Below, in pieces: positions 25,752-34,045 of a stretch of DNA of 64,000 nucleotides. The translations under genes and the position numbers were made by a program. Numbering within the stretch: the stretch's first letter is position 1; each line of letters starts with the position of its first letter. The notes below the pieces were generated by a model, which saw nothing but the letters and a program-made list of their open reading frames with translations, did no database searches and was not told where the DNA came from. This DNA is from Salinigranum halophilum (lineage in GTDB: Archaea; Halobacteriota; Halobacteria; Halobacteriales; Haloferacaceae): the NCBI RefSeq assembly GCF_007004735.1, contig NZ_SSNL01000006.1, forward strand, positions 186,001 to 250,000, given 5' to 3'.

Positions 25752-26591
25752 TCAGTTCGTGCTCTCGGTCGAGTTCGACTCGGTCTCGACGGCGACAGCC
25801 ACCGTTGACTCCCCTGCGGGCGTCCGGACGCCGTATTGCAGTTCGGTTCCCGGGGCGGCGTCTTCGCTACTCGCCGACACCGTTGCCTCGCGGGACGCTC
25901 CGGGGTCGAGCACGATGTCGAACCCTTTCGGCCGGTATAGCGGGTGCGAGAAGTTCACCGCGCCGCGGAACGTCCCTGGGCCGTCGCCGACGTTTTCTGC
26001 GGACACCGTGATGTCGAACGTCTCGTCGGGCGCGACCGTATCGGGGACGCTGGCGGCCCAGTCCCACGCGGGCGGTGGTGCCGTCGCCTTCTCGGTGTCG
26101 AGTCCCCACTCCCACGAGTCGGTATCGCGTTCCAATCGAAGTGCTGGCGCCGTCTCGAGTCGTGCCGGTACCTCGAACGCGAGCCATCCTCGGGGGTCGG
26201 CATCGTCCCGTTCGGGGGCGTACAGCGCTCCGGGCACGTCGACGTCGACCGGATAGTACTGTTCGATTTCCACCGGGTGGTAGCCCCCGTCGGCGGTGAC
26301 GAGTGTGAACGCCTCCCGACTTACGACGGGTTCCACGCCGCTGGCATCCACGGTGACGAACACGAACTGGCCGTCCGCCGGCCGGATCGCGTTCCAGTCC
26401 ACGTTCTCGATGTGACGGTAGGCGTACTGAACGGCCGCAGCCTCGATTGTCACCGCGGGACGCGAGGACGTGCCGGGTGCCGTCGACGCCGTGGCGGTCG
26501 CGGAATCGGTCGTCGACCTGGGCGAGGTGCCGACGCACCCGGACAGCCCCGCGGCTGTGAGGGTCGCGAGGTACGCGCGTCTGGAGGGCAC
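25752..26591 (-). CDS. Secreted Tat lipoprotein of unknown function
   Basis: A 279-aa protein. The GTG start at 26591 gives MPSRRAYLATLTAAGLSGC, a compact twin-arginine signal with a lipobox Cys at residue 19, and TTTACA at 26615-26620 on the same strand is 24-29 nt upstream. A longer frame reaching 26696 has no such support. After a Ser/Thr-rich linker the mature part is acidic and beta-strand-rich; residues 150-279 (TVAPDETFDITVSAENVGDG) resemble a CARDB-like immunoglobulin fold. Function is unknown; a surface-anchored role is likely. Confidence 0.75.
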   Translation of the reverse strand: MPSRRAYLATLTAAGLSGCVGTSPRSTTDSATATASTAPGTSSRPAVTIEAAAVQYAYRHIENVDWNAIRPADGQFVFVTVDASGVEPVVSREAFTLVTADGGYHPVEIEQYYPVDVDVPGALYAPERDDADPRGWLAFEVPARLETAPALRLERDTDSWEWGLDTEKATAPPPAWDWAASVPDTVAPDETFDITVSAENVGDGPGTFRGAVNFSHPLYRPKGFDIVLDPGASREATVSASSEDAAPGTELQYGVRTPAGESTVAVAVETESNSTESTN

Positions 26592-26928
26592 GCCACGAGG
26601 ATTCGGTCGTTCAGTGTAAATGCTTTCTGCGGTCGGTGCGACACATTCGCCCACTCGACCTCCCGGCCACACCACCGTCTTTCGGCCGGACGACACGCCG
26701 CTGTTCTGGTGACGCTGCCGCCGCCGTCAGCGGTCCTTCCGCCGATCACCGCCGAGAGACGCTGTGACCAATGCACACGGTCGATTCAGCAGGGACTCGA
26801 CGACGTGCTCGACGCTGATAATTTCACCCAGTTAATCGTGTGTCAACAGTTATCTCTGACACGCCCAAGAAATGTGATGAGTTGCACGACCACCACCGGG
26901 GACTGACCGAGCGATTCGGACGTCGAGT
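26592..26928. other. Divergent intergenic region
   Basis: This 337-nt stretch between the lipoprotein and nuclease genes contains the minus-strand TTTACA promoter (26615-26620) and a run of TAATTTCACC/GTTAATCG at 26818-26838 that may belong to the nuclease promoter. No gene is supported. Confidence 0.4.
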
Positions 26929-28314
26929 ATGAATGATGACCTCTTCGATTTCGAGGCCGACGAACTGGAGGCGTTCATCCAGCGGTATCTGGAGCTCGAC
27001 CGCGGGGTTCGACAGCCCGACGGGTTCTTCTCGATACTCCCCGGGTCGAGGGAGAGACAGTACCAGTACGCGCTCGCGTACTTCTTGAATCCACAGAACC
27101 CCCACGGCTTCGGATACACGCTCCTCGAAGTGTTCCTCGACTGTGTCGGCTTCCACCAGTCCAACCTCGCCGGACAACACATCGAGGTCGGTGACGAGGT
27201 CTGGCTCGCAGACGATGGGTCCGACGGTCGCATCGACCTGGTCGTCTGCGGCGGGAACGCGCTGGCCGACCACCCACGGTGGGCGATGTTCCTGGAACTG
27301 AAGGTGGGTGCCGAGGAGGGTGACCGACAGACGACGACGTACGCCGAGGCGGACGAGTGGGACTTCAGTTGGTTCGATACGAGCAGACTGGCCGTCGACC
27401 GCCTGGACGACAGCAGATACGTCTACCTGAAACGAGCGGGTGCGGACCAGCCGACCGACAGAACCGGAACGTTCGACGTTCTCGACTGGGCAGACCTGGT
27501 CGAGCGGTTCGAGGCCGAGCTGGGAGACTCGCTCTTCGAGTATCCCAACCGGAGCGTCGTTCAGTTCACAGACTTCATCCGGTCGGTCAAGGAGACAGAA
27601 GGAATGGACTCTCCCATCGACGAAGACGAACTCAACGAGCGGCTCGACCTGTACTTCGAACACGACAGGCTGATTCGGCAGGTCGAGAAGGCGAACAGTC
27701 AGTTCGAGAGCGATTTCGAGGACCTGAGCACCTACCTGAAGGACAACTGGGAGAGTGAGGTCGCCGCGACGTATGACTTCGAGGAGTCCGGCTGGCGCAC
27801 GTCGCCCTCTCGGAACCCGAAGTGGCAGGGCATCCTTCCGGAGTACTGGAGCCAAGACCCCCTCGACCGGTCGAGTACCATCAAACTCTACTACGTACAC
27901 TCCCCGACCACCGAGTCGCTTCGGAACCGAACACTCAGCTTCCGACTTCGCCTCCCTCCAGCGCGGAACGTTCACACGGAGAAACGACACGACGGCCAGT
28001 CGTTCAACGACGTGTTCACCGAGAGGTGTACGACCGAATACGCAGAGCGGCTCCACGAGGCACTCGAGACGATGGGCGTAGACGAATCCCACGTAGGGAG
28101 TGCAGCGGCACTCGTGGTGAAGGAGTACCGACTCGACCCACACAATCTGGCGGGGTCGTACTTCGAACAGCTCCAGCGAGCTGTCGACGAGTTCTGCTGT
28201 GCCGAGAACGACCTTCTCGTAACGATCAACGAGGTGTTCGAACAGACGTATCGGGAGGTGTTCGCCGAGGAACCAGAGGGTGTGTTCCCCGGCTCTTTAC
28301 CCACACGAGACTAG
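26929..28314 (+). CDS. PD-(D/E)XK-type nuclease domain protein
   Basis: The 461-aa protein begins with a PD-(D/E)XK core resembling the PDDEXK_4 family: E42 in RERQYQYALAYFLNP, then HGFGYTLLEVFL, D103 in DGRIDLVV, E123 and K125 in FLELKVGAEEG, and Q134 with a TY two residues on. The remaining 300 residues are helical and charged (a coiled-coil-like stretch around 215-275) and have no motif I recognise. Such proteins occur in restriction and phage-defence loci, but no methyltransferase or helicase lies nearby. The ATG at 26929 is the first in frame. Confidence 0.7.
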   Translation: MNDDLFDFEADELEAFIQRYLELDRGVRQPDGFFSILPGSRERQYQYALAYFLNPQNPHGFGYTLLEVFLDCVGFHQSNLAGQHIEVGDEVWLADDGSDGRIDLVVCGGNALADHPRWAMFLELKVGAEEGDRQTTTYAEADEWDFSWFDTSRLAVDRLDDSRYVYLKRAGADQPTDRTGTFDVLDWADLVERFEAELGDSLFEYPNRSVVQFTDFIRSVKETEGMDSPIDEDELNERLDLYFEHDRLIRQVEKANSQFESDFEDLSTYLKDNWESEVAATYDFEESGWRTSPSRNPKWQGILPEYWSQDPLDRSSTIKLYYVHSPTTESLRNRTLSFRLRLPPARNVHTEKRHDGQSFNDVFTERCTTEYAERLHEALETMGVDESHVGSAAALVVKEYRLDPHNLAGSYFEQLQRAVDEFCCAENDLLVTINEVFEQTYREVFAEEPEGVFPGSLPTRD

Positions 28315-28458
28315 TCTCCTGCGTCGGCCACGGAGCCGAGCAACCAGGCTCCGTTCCGTCCGCATATCGCCTGTGTAAACCCGCCCTGTCTGGCACTGTC
28401 GTGACGACGTGCTCGAACGCTCTCAGAACCACTGTGTCGCATCCGAGCCCGGGAGTGA

Positions 28459-28466
28459 TTTATATC
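28459..28466 (+). promoter_or_regulatory. TATA box of the small membrane protein gene
   Basis: TTTATATC at 28459-28466 is 21-28 nt upstream of the ATG at 28487 and supports an independent leaderless transcript. Confidence 0.55.
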
Positions 28467-28486
28467 CGCTCTCGACTTCATCGTGT

Positions 28487-28690
28487 ATGGATTCGGAGCT
28501 GAACGTGGGCCGAGCATTCGGCAAGTATCTCTTGTATCTCTGCACCTCGCTTCTCGTCGCCACCTTCGCTGGGCTCCCCTTCGAGGGGAATCTCGAACCA
28601 GGAAGCATACCCAGACTGGTCGTGGTTGTCGTCTTCTTCGGCGTGTTCACTCTGCTGTTCCTGTGGGATGCGGGGTACCTGAGCAGCTGA
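28487..28690 (+). CDS. Small two-span membrane protein, 67 aa
   Basis: The predicted peptide contains two hydrophobic segments (YLLYLCTSLLVATFAGL and LVVVVVFFGVFTLLFLW) separated by an acidic loop of about 16 residues, ending in a short polar tail. Its ATG is matched by a well-spaced TATA box. It resembles the many small uncharacterised haloarchaeal membrane proteins; no function can be assigned. Confidence 0.65.
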   Translation: MDSELNVGRAFGKYLLYLCTSLLVATFAGLPFEGNLEPGSIPRLVVVVVFFGVFTLLFLWDAGYLSS

Positions 28691-28796
28691 ACTCGCCGTT
28701 GGGCTCCGCTCCAATCAATACTTCCCTGATGAGTCTGCCGCCGACCCCGACCGGTTCGACCCCGGAACCATGGACACGGTGTGCCCCGGGCCGTGT

Positions 28797-30110
28797 TCAC
28801 TCCCAGTTGTACAGCGCGTCCCGGAAGACGTCCTCGACGTCCGCTTTCGTCACGGGGCGTGGGTTACACCGGAGGAGTCGCTGTTGACTCTCGACGGTGC
28901 TCTCGGCCAGTTCGCCGACGTCGTCGGCAGTGAGCCCGGCGAGTTCGTTGAGCCCGCTCGGAAGGACGTTGAGGTCGCGCTGGAGACGGACGAACTCCTC
29001 GCGGGCCTCGTCGGCGGCTTCGCGCGTGCTCATCCCCGAGGTGTCGGCACCGAGCATCTCCGCCACGTCCGCGAATCGCGGCGGGTCGCTGGCGACGTTG
29101 TAGCCGAGCGTGCTCGCCGGGGTGAGCGCGGCGATCGTCTCGCCGTGATAGGTGTGGTAGTTGTTTCCGACCGGGTACGCCATCGCGTGGGCGAGGCTCG
29201 CTCCGGCAGTGAGCCCCGCGATCGCCCCGAACAGCGCGCCCTTCAACATCGCGCCTCGGGCCTCGATGTCGTCACCGTTGTTGACCACGCGACGAACGTT
29301 CGAGGAGAGGAGGTCGATCGCTTTCTCGCTGAACATCTCCGTGAACCCCGTCCGCCCGGCGTAGACGGGGCGGTCGGCCGGGTCTTCGGGGCGGAGCAGG
29401 TCGTCGTAGCGGTGCGTCGTGTATCCCTCGATCGCGTGCCCGAGCGCGTCCATCGCCGTCTTCGCCGTGAGGTCCGGTGGGAGCGTCGTCGTGAGGGTCG
29501 GGTCGAGCACCGCGGCGTCGGCACGGACGTGGGGGCTCGAGATGCCCTCTTTGATGTTCTTCTCCGGAACTGAGAGGATGGCGACCGGGGAGATCTCCGA
29601 CCCGGTCCCGGCGGTCGTCGGCAGGAGGACGAGCGGCGCACCGGATTCGGTGAGTGTCTCGCCAGCCCCGGTCGGCGCCGCGACGTAATCGAGCAGGCTG
29701 CCCCCGTTCGCAACGACGGCTCGGGTCGCCTTCGCGGTGTCCATGCAACTGCCGCCGCCGAGTCCGAGGTAGAAGTCGTACCCGTCGTCGCCCATCTCCG
29801 CACGGACGAACTCGATACACTCCTCGACGGCACCGATACTGGGTTCTCGCTCGACGCCATCGAACACGTCGACGTCGAACCCATCAGCTTCGAGTTCGTC
29901 GGCGACCCGGCCGACGTGGCCCAGCGAGACGAGGGTCTCGTCGGTGACGATCAACCCTCGTTCGTCGCCTCGCGCCCCGATCTGGTCGAGCTGATAGCCG
30001 AGCTCGTCGGCCGCGCCGGCACCAACGCGAATCGCGGGCATCTGTACCTCCCAGACGGTCTCCGGCGAGAGTTGATGTGGGTCCGCCGAGACGGAGCGCT
30101 CGTAGCTCAC
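28797..30110 (-). CDS. Iron-containing alcohol dehydrogenase (BlcB-like)
   Basis: This 437-aa protein is a group III Fe-dependent alcohol dehydrogenase: GLGGGSCMDTAKATR near residue 145, PTTAGTGSEISP near residue 185, the metal ligands in MDALGHAIEGYTTHR, and GASLAHAMAYPVGNNYHTYHGE. Substrates in the family include gamma-hydroxybutyrate, 1,3-propanediol and lactaldehyde. The GTG start at 30110 overlaps the stop of the upstream lactonase-like gene (GTGA), so the two are translationally coupled. In the bacterial blc/att system the same pairing makes and oxidises gamma-hydroxybutyrate. Confidence 0.87.
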   Translation of the reverse strand: MSYERSVSADPHQLSPETVWEVQMPAIRVGAGAADELGYQLDQIGARGDERGLIVTDETLVSLGHVGRVADELEADGFDVDVFDGVEREPSIGAVEECIEFVRAEMGDDGYDFYLGLGGGSCMDTAKATRAVVANGGSLLDYVAAPTGAGETLTESGAPLVLLPTTAGTGSEISPVAILSVPEKNIKEGISSPHVRADAAVLDPTLTTTLPPDLTAKTAMDALGHAIEGYTTHRYDDLLRPEDPADRPVYAGRTGFTEMFSEKAIDLLSSNVRRVVNNGDDIEARGAMLKGALFGAIAGLTAGASLAHAMAYPVGNNYHTYHGETIAALTPASTLGYNVASDPPRFADVAEMLGADTSGMSTREAADEAREEFVRLQRDLNVLPSGLNELAGLTADDVGELAESTVESQQRLLRCNPRPVTKADVEDVFRDALYNWE

Positions 30111-30913
30111 AGTCCCCACCCTGGTTGTATCTCCTCGAACTGTGCTGGGTCGTGACCGAAGACGACCTCCGCGTCGTGGCGCCGCTCTAGGTCGTGGATT
30201 CGATCCATGCTCTCGGCCCACTCGGTCTTCCCCCAGACGAGGGGGCCGCCGAGCGGCGTCCCGTTCTCGTAGTTCTCGTCCATGTACGCCTGGTCGCCGG
30301 TGAAGACGACCGTCCCGTCGTCGTCGAGGTGGATCATTGAGCCGGTCAACCCGGGCGTGTGGCCCGGGAATCGGACGAACTCCAGGTCGGTGAAGTGTTC
30401 CTCGCGGTCGCGGTGGAGTACCTGCCAGTTGAGGTCGTGATCGAAGTCCTCGAGGACGTACGCGCCGCTGCCCTCGTCGGTCTTCGCGCTGTAGTACGCG
30501 AACTTCAGCTCCTCCTCGTGGACGTACACCGGGGTGTCGGTGCCGGCGAAGAACTCGAGCCCACCAGCGTGGTCGAGGTGGAGGTGGCTCTGGAACACGG
30601 CATCGATATCGTCGATGGAATACCCCGCCGCCGCCAGGTCGTCGTCGAGCCGGTGTTCGCTGGCATCGTGCGGATAGAACGCCTGGACCAGCCCTTCGGG
30701 CCAGTGGCCGTCAGCCGCATCGTGGTGGGAGCCGGTGTCCCAGAGAATCGTCCCCTCGGGATGGTCGATGACGAGGTTCCACACGGGAATCTCCCCGTAC
30801 TCCGTGTCCGGATTCGGCTCGTCGTGTGTGCCGATCGTGTTCGCCTCCATCATGTAATTCATATCACAGTACAGCCCACCGCGGTCGATGACGTGCACCG
30901 CTGCGTCTACCAT
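30107..30913 (-). CDS. Metallo-beta-lactamase-fold lactonase (AHL lactonase-like)
   Basis: A 268-aa MBL-fold hydrolase of the N-acyl-homoserine/gamma-butyrolactone lactonase group. The zinc motif H110-x-H112-x-D114-H115 (SHLHLDHAGG) is intact; further ligands are in FPGHTPGLTG, FTGDQAY and VFGHDP. CTTTTATG on the same strand at 30938-30945 is 25-32 nt upstream of the ATG. The overlap with the iron alcohol dehydrogenase suggests a lactone-opening step followed by oxidation of the resulting hydroxy acid. Quorum quenching is an alternative role. Confidence 0.85.
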   Translation of the reverse strand: MVDAAVHVIDRGGLYCDMNYMMEANTIGTHDEPNPDTEYGEIPVWNLVIDHPEGTILWDTGSHHDAADGHWPEGLVQAFYPHDASEHRLDDDLAAAGYSIDDIDAVFQSHLHLDHAGGLEFFAGTDTPVYVHEEELKFAYYSAKTDEGSGAYVLEDFDHDLNWQVLHRDREEHFTDLEFVRFPGHTPGLTGSMIHLDDDGTVVFTGDQAYMDENYENGTPLGGPLVWGKTEWAESMDRIHDLERRHDAEVVFGHDPAQFEEIQPGWGL

Positions 30914-31135
30914 GCCACAACACCGACGACAGTATTACATAAAAGTTGGTGAATATTGCGACCGGTTCAGTCGTCTCCGACTCGCAGTCATCACTCGCGG
31001 TCGAACCCGGCCGCCCCGTCCTCGACAGCGGACGCGCGCACGGCGGCCACCAGTTCACACGCCAGCGGAACGCCACCGACTCACGTCCAGGATTCCGACG
31101 CCGGACCGGTCCAGTGGCTCTCCCTCTGCGAAACA

Positions 31136-31171
31136 CTTACATTAGTGTCTGCTTATATTAGCATCTACTAA
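31136..31171 (+). promoter_or_regulatory. arsR promoter and candidate ArsR operator
   Basis: CTTACATTA at 31136-31144 is 29-37 nt upstream of the ATG. Overlapping it and a second AT-rich box (CTTATATTA, 31152-31160) is an inverted repeat TTAG-N6-CTAA at 31158-31171, ending 2 nt before the start codon, in a position suited to ArsR autorepression. Confidence 0.5.
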
Positions 31172-31172
31172 G

Positions 31173-31550
31173 ATGACTCAACCGTCCCCATCGACGCAGA
31201 ACGAGAACGTTCGAGCTAGTGGCGAGTGCTGTCAGACCGCACAGCACGCACTGACGGAGTCGGAACTCGCCTCGGACGTGCAGGTTCTCACGGCCCTCGG
31301 GAACGACACGCGCTACGAAGCGCTCAGACTAATCGCTGACGCGGACGCGGACGGCGGCGTCTGCGTCTGTGAACTCGAACCTGCACTCGGCGTCAGTCAG
31401 AGCGCCGTCAGTCAGGCACTCTCGCGGCTGTACGCCGCCGGACTCGTCTCTCGGCGCAAAGACGGACGATGGCGATACTACGCTGTGACACCCCGAGCGA
31501 TGACCCTCCTGAACACGCTCGACGAGACGCGAGGTGAGCCGGATGAGTGA
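31173..31550 (+). CDS. arsR: ArsR-family metalloregulator
   Basis: A 125-aa winged-helix repressor. The recognition region LEPALGVSQSAVSQALSRLYAAGLV is typical of ArsR proteins, and GGVCVCELEP directly before it matches the alpha-3 metal-binding site (ELCVCDL type) that senses arsenite or antimonite. The N-terminal GECCQ adds possible thiol ligands. It overlaps arsM by 8 nt, so arsenite should induce both. Confidence 0.87.
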   Translation: MTQPSPSTQNENVRASGECCQTAQHALTESELASDVQVLTALGNDTRYEALRLIADADADGGVCVCELEPALGVSQSAVSQALSRLYAAGLVSRRKDGRWRYYAVTPRAMTLLNTLDETRGEPDE

Positions 31551-32352
31551 ACAGCCCCTCTCGGATTCACGGACCGACGGGCTCGCCCCCGACGAACAGC
31601 GGCGCACAGTCCGACGACGGTACGCGCAGATTGCGAGCGACTCGTCGAGTTGCTGTGGCGGGTCAGCTTCCACGTCTGACGAGGAGTTGACGCAGCAACT
31701 CGGGTACTCCGCAGACGAAGACGCCGCCGTCGCCGAGGGTGCGAACCTGGGACTCGGATGCGGAAATCCGAACGCGATTGCCTCCCTGCAACCCGGAGAG
31801 ACCGTCCTCGACCTCGGCTCCGGCGCGGGCTTCGACTGTTTCCTCGCGGCCCGCGAAGTCGGAGAGGCCGGACGGGTCATCGGCGTCGACATGACGCCCG
31901 AGATGGTCGAGAAAGCCCGCGACAACGTCACGAAGAACGACGTGAACAACGTGGCGTTCCGACTCGGCGAGATCGAACACCTCCCGGTCGCCGACGGGGC
32001 GGTCGACGTCATCATCTCGAACTGCGTGGTCAACCTCTCGCCCGACAAACAGCAGGTGTTCCACGAGGCCTTCCGCGCCCTTCGTGCCGGTGGACGACTC
32101 GCCATCTCGGACGTGGTACTGACCGCCGAGTTGCCTGACGATGTCCACGCCGACCCCGAGTCGGTCGCCTCCTGTGTTGCGGGGGCGTCGCCGATACCGG
32201 AGGTAGAGCGCATGCTCTCGGAAGCCGGGTTCGAGGCGATACGAGTCGAATCGGACGAAGAGAGTGAGGCGTTCATCAGCGAGTGGGACGCGGACCGAGA
32301 CGTGAGTGAATACGTGGTCTCGGCGACCATCGAAGCGGTCAAGCCGACCTGA
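31543..32352 (+). CDS. arsM: Arsenite S-adenosylmethionine methyltransferase
   Basis: The 269-aa enzyme methylates As(III) with S-adenosylmethionine. Motif I is VLDLGSGAGFDC (residues 88-99). Conserved cysteines expected of ArsM are present: C73 in GLGCGNPN, C161 in ISNCVVNL and C211 in ASCVAG, along with a C37-C38 pair near the N-terminus that is common in the family. The ATG at 31543 lies inside the end of arsR, indicating coupled translation and metal-responsive expression. Confidence 0.92.
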   Translation: MSEQPLSDSRTDGLAPDEQRRTVRRRYAQIASDSSSCCGGSASTSDEELTQQLGYSADEDAAVAEGANLGLGCGNPNAIASLQPGETVLDLGSGAGFDCFLAAREVGEAGRVIGVDMTPEMVEKARDNVTKNDVNNVAFRLGEIEHLPVADGAVDVIISNCVVNLSPDKQQVFHEAFRALRAGGRLAISDVVLTAELPDDVHADPESVASCVAGASPIPEVERMLSEAGFEAIRVESDEESEAFISEWDADRDVSEYVVSATIEAVKPT

Positions 32353-32497
32353 CTCGGTCTCTCGCGCCTCCGGCAAACCGACGTACTGTTGGTCTGCCGT
32401 GCGCTCGGTCGCGTTCGCCAACGTACTCGTCAAACCAGCGTACGGCCTCCACGCCCGTCTGGATAGCGACGAGCCGAACGCATCCGCGTGAGCGCGG

Positions 32498-32965
32498 TCA
32501 CTCGTCGTCTGGGTGGGTGACTTCGAGCTCGAAATTGTCCCTGGGATACGCAACGCACGTCAAAAGCCATCCTGCCTCGATCTGGTCCTCGTCGAGGAAC
32601 TGGTTCCCGTCGTGGGTGACTACCTCGTTGGCATCGCCGTCGTACTTCCCAGTACACTGTCCACATCTGCCCACTTCACACGCATACGGAATGTCGACAC
32701 CGGCGTCGAGTGCGGGGTACAGCAGTTTCTCGTCTTCGGATATCTCGACCTCGGTCCGTTCGTCTCGGTCGAGAAATACCACGGTGTACGAGGGGGCGTC
32801 GCTCTCACCGTCACCGAGACATCCGGCGAGCACGGTGACGCCGACACCACCCATCGTAGTCAGCAGACGGCGACGTTCCTCGTCGGGCAGGTCTCGAGAG
32901 GGTACAGCGCTCGTCGTCGGGACGCTCGACGCTCGGCACGCATTGGAGTTCTGTCGTTCGTCCAT
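32498..32965 (-). CDS. Membrane-anchored [2Fe-2S] ferredoxin lipoprotein
   Basis: The 155-aa protein has a plant-type ferredoxin domain with cluster ligands C96, C101, C104 (CEVGRCGQC) and C137 (LLTCVAY). Its N-terminus carries RRRLLTTMGG, a hydrophobic run and a lipobox LAGC with C49, so it looks exported by the Tat pathway and lipid-anchored outside the cell. The signal is preceded by about 30 extra residues; a later start is possible. ACTTATG at 32991-32997 on the same strand supports the ATG at 32965. An extracytoplasmic electron-transfer role is inferred. Confidence 0.83.
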   Translation of the reverse strand: MDERQNSNACRASSVPTTSAVPSRDLPDEERRRLLTTMGGVGVTVLAGCLGDGESDAPSYTVVFLDRDERTEVEISEDEKLLYPALDAGVDIPYACEVGRCGQCTGKYDGDANEVVTHDGNQFLDEDQIEAGWLLTCVAYPRDNFELEVTHPDDE

Positions 32966-33056
32966 ACCGTTGAGAGAGACGAGGCATCTGCATAAGTCAT
33001 GGTGTCACAGCTCATGGTACACAAGAACATAGTACGGTGGCCGTCAAGAGGTCTCC

Positions 33057-33890
33057 ATGTACGACCGAATACTCGTTCCGACCGACGGAAGCCCATCTGC
33101 AGAAGCCGCCGCTCGCCATGGACTCGTGATCGCAAAGGCAGTCGACGCGTCCGTTCACGTCATCAGCGTCGCTGGTGAGACCGAACGCACCGAGCGACTC
33201 GCGGAGGCACAGGCTAGAGACGCCATCTCGAAACTCGAGGAACTCATCGAGCAGGAATCAGACCGTTCCTGCCACTCAGCCCTCGAGTACGGGAGTCCGT
33301 ACGAAGCGATCTTATCCTACGCGTCAGAGAACGATATCGACCTCATCGTCATGGGCACTCACGGGCGACGTGGACTGAGTCGTGTCCTCCTCGGCAGTGT
33401 CACAGAGCGTGTGATCCGGTTGAGCAACGACCCCGTGTTAGCAGTGCCACCGCATGCAATCGGTCGAGAACGAGAGGGATACGATAAGATACTCGTCCCG
33501 ACAGACGGGAGCCCCGGTGCGACTGCTGCGGTCGAACACGGAATAGCCATCGCAGAACGCTTGGGAGCCGCCGTACGCGTCCTCTGTGTGATCGAAGGTG
33601 AGAGGGGACTTCCACCGGTCGGTGACCCACTCCGTGACGAAGCGGTCGAGGTGCTCGAAGCAGTTTCGGAGCGTGCAGCGGACCGCAACGTCACCCTGAC
33701 CACTCACGTGCAACCCGGGACACCCCACGAGGTGATCAACGAGTTCGTCAGTGCGCATGGAATAGACCTCATCACGATGGGGACACACGGGCGCTCGGGG
33801 ATACGCCGGCATCTCCTTGGAAGCGTCACCGAGCGGGTCTTGCGCACGAGCGATGCGCCCGTCCTCACCGTCCGACAAGACACCGAATGA
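33057..33890 (+). CDS. Tandem universal stress protein (two UspA domains)
   Basis: This 277-aa protein holds two UspA domains in tandem (about residues 1-138 and 142-277). Each starts with a (Y/D)(D/K)(R/K)ILVPTDGS strand and ends with the ATP-binding motif G-2x-G-9x-G(S/T): GTHGRRGLSRVLLGSV and GTHGRSGIRRHLLGSV. Both domains therefore look able to bind nucleotide. AACATAGTA around 33026-33034 is a weak TATA candidate. UspA genes near ion antiporters are common in haloarchaea. Confidence 0.92.
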   Translation: MYDRILVPTDGSPSAEAAARHGLVIAKAVDASVHVISVAGETERTERLAEAQARDAISKLEELIEQESDRSCHSALEYGSPYEAILSYASENDIDLIVMGTHGRRGLSRVLLGSVTERVIRLSNDPVLAVPPHAIGREREGYDKILVPTDGSPGATAAVEHGIAIAERLGAAVRVLCVIEGERGLPPVGDPLRDEAVEVLEAVSERAADRNVTLTTHVQPGTPHEVINEFVSAHGIDLITMGTHGRSGIRRHLLGSVTERVLRTSDAPVLTVRQDTE

Positions 33891-34045
33891 GAGTACCCGA
33901 CTGCCGCTAATACGGGGCGAGAACGGATTCGGTCGACCGACCCGATGGACGTTCACTCACCGTTCCGTCCCATCGATTGTGTCCGGACGAGCCCTCACCG
34001 CATCGGCTCGATCTCATCTGCCGTTGTGTACCACTCGATCTCCGC

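Noticed and set aside
26592-26696. 35-residue N-terminal extension of the lipoprotein gene
   Set aside because: It would bury the twin-arginine signal inside the protein, and it covers the TTTACA promoter that correctly serves the GTG at 26591.
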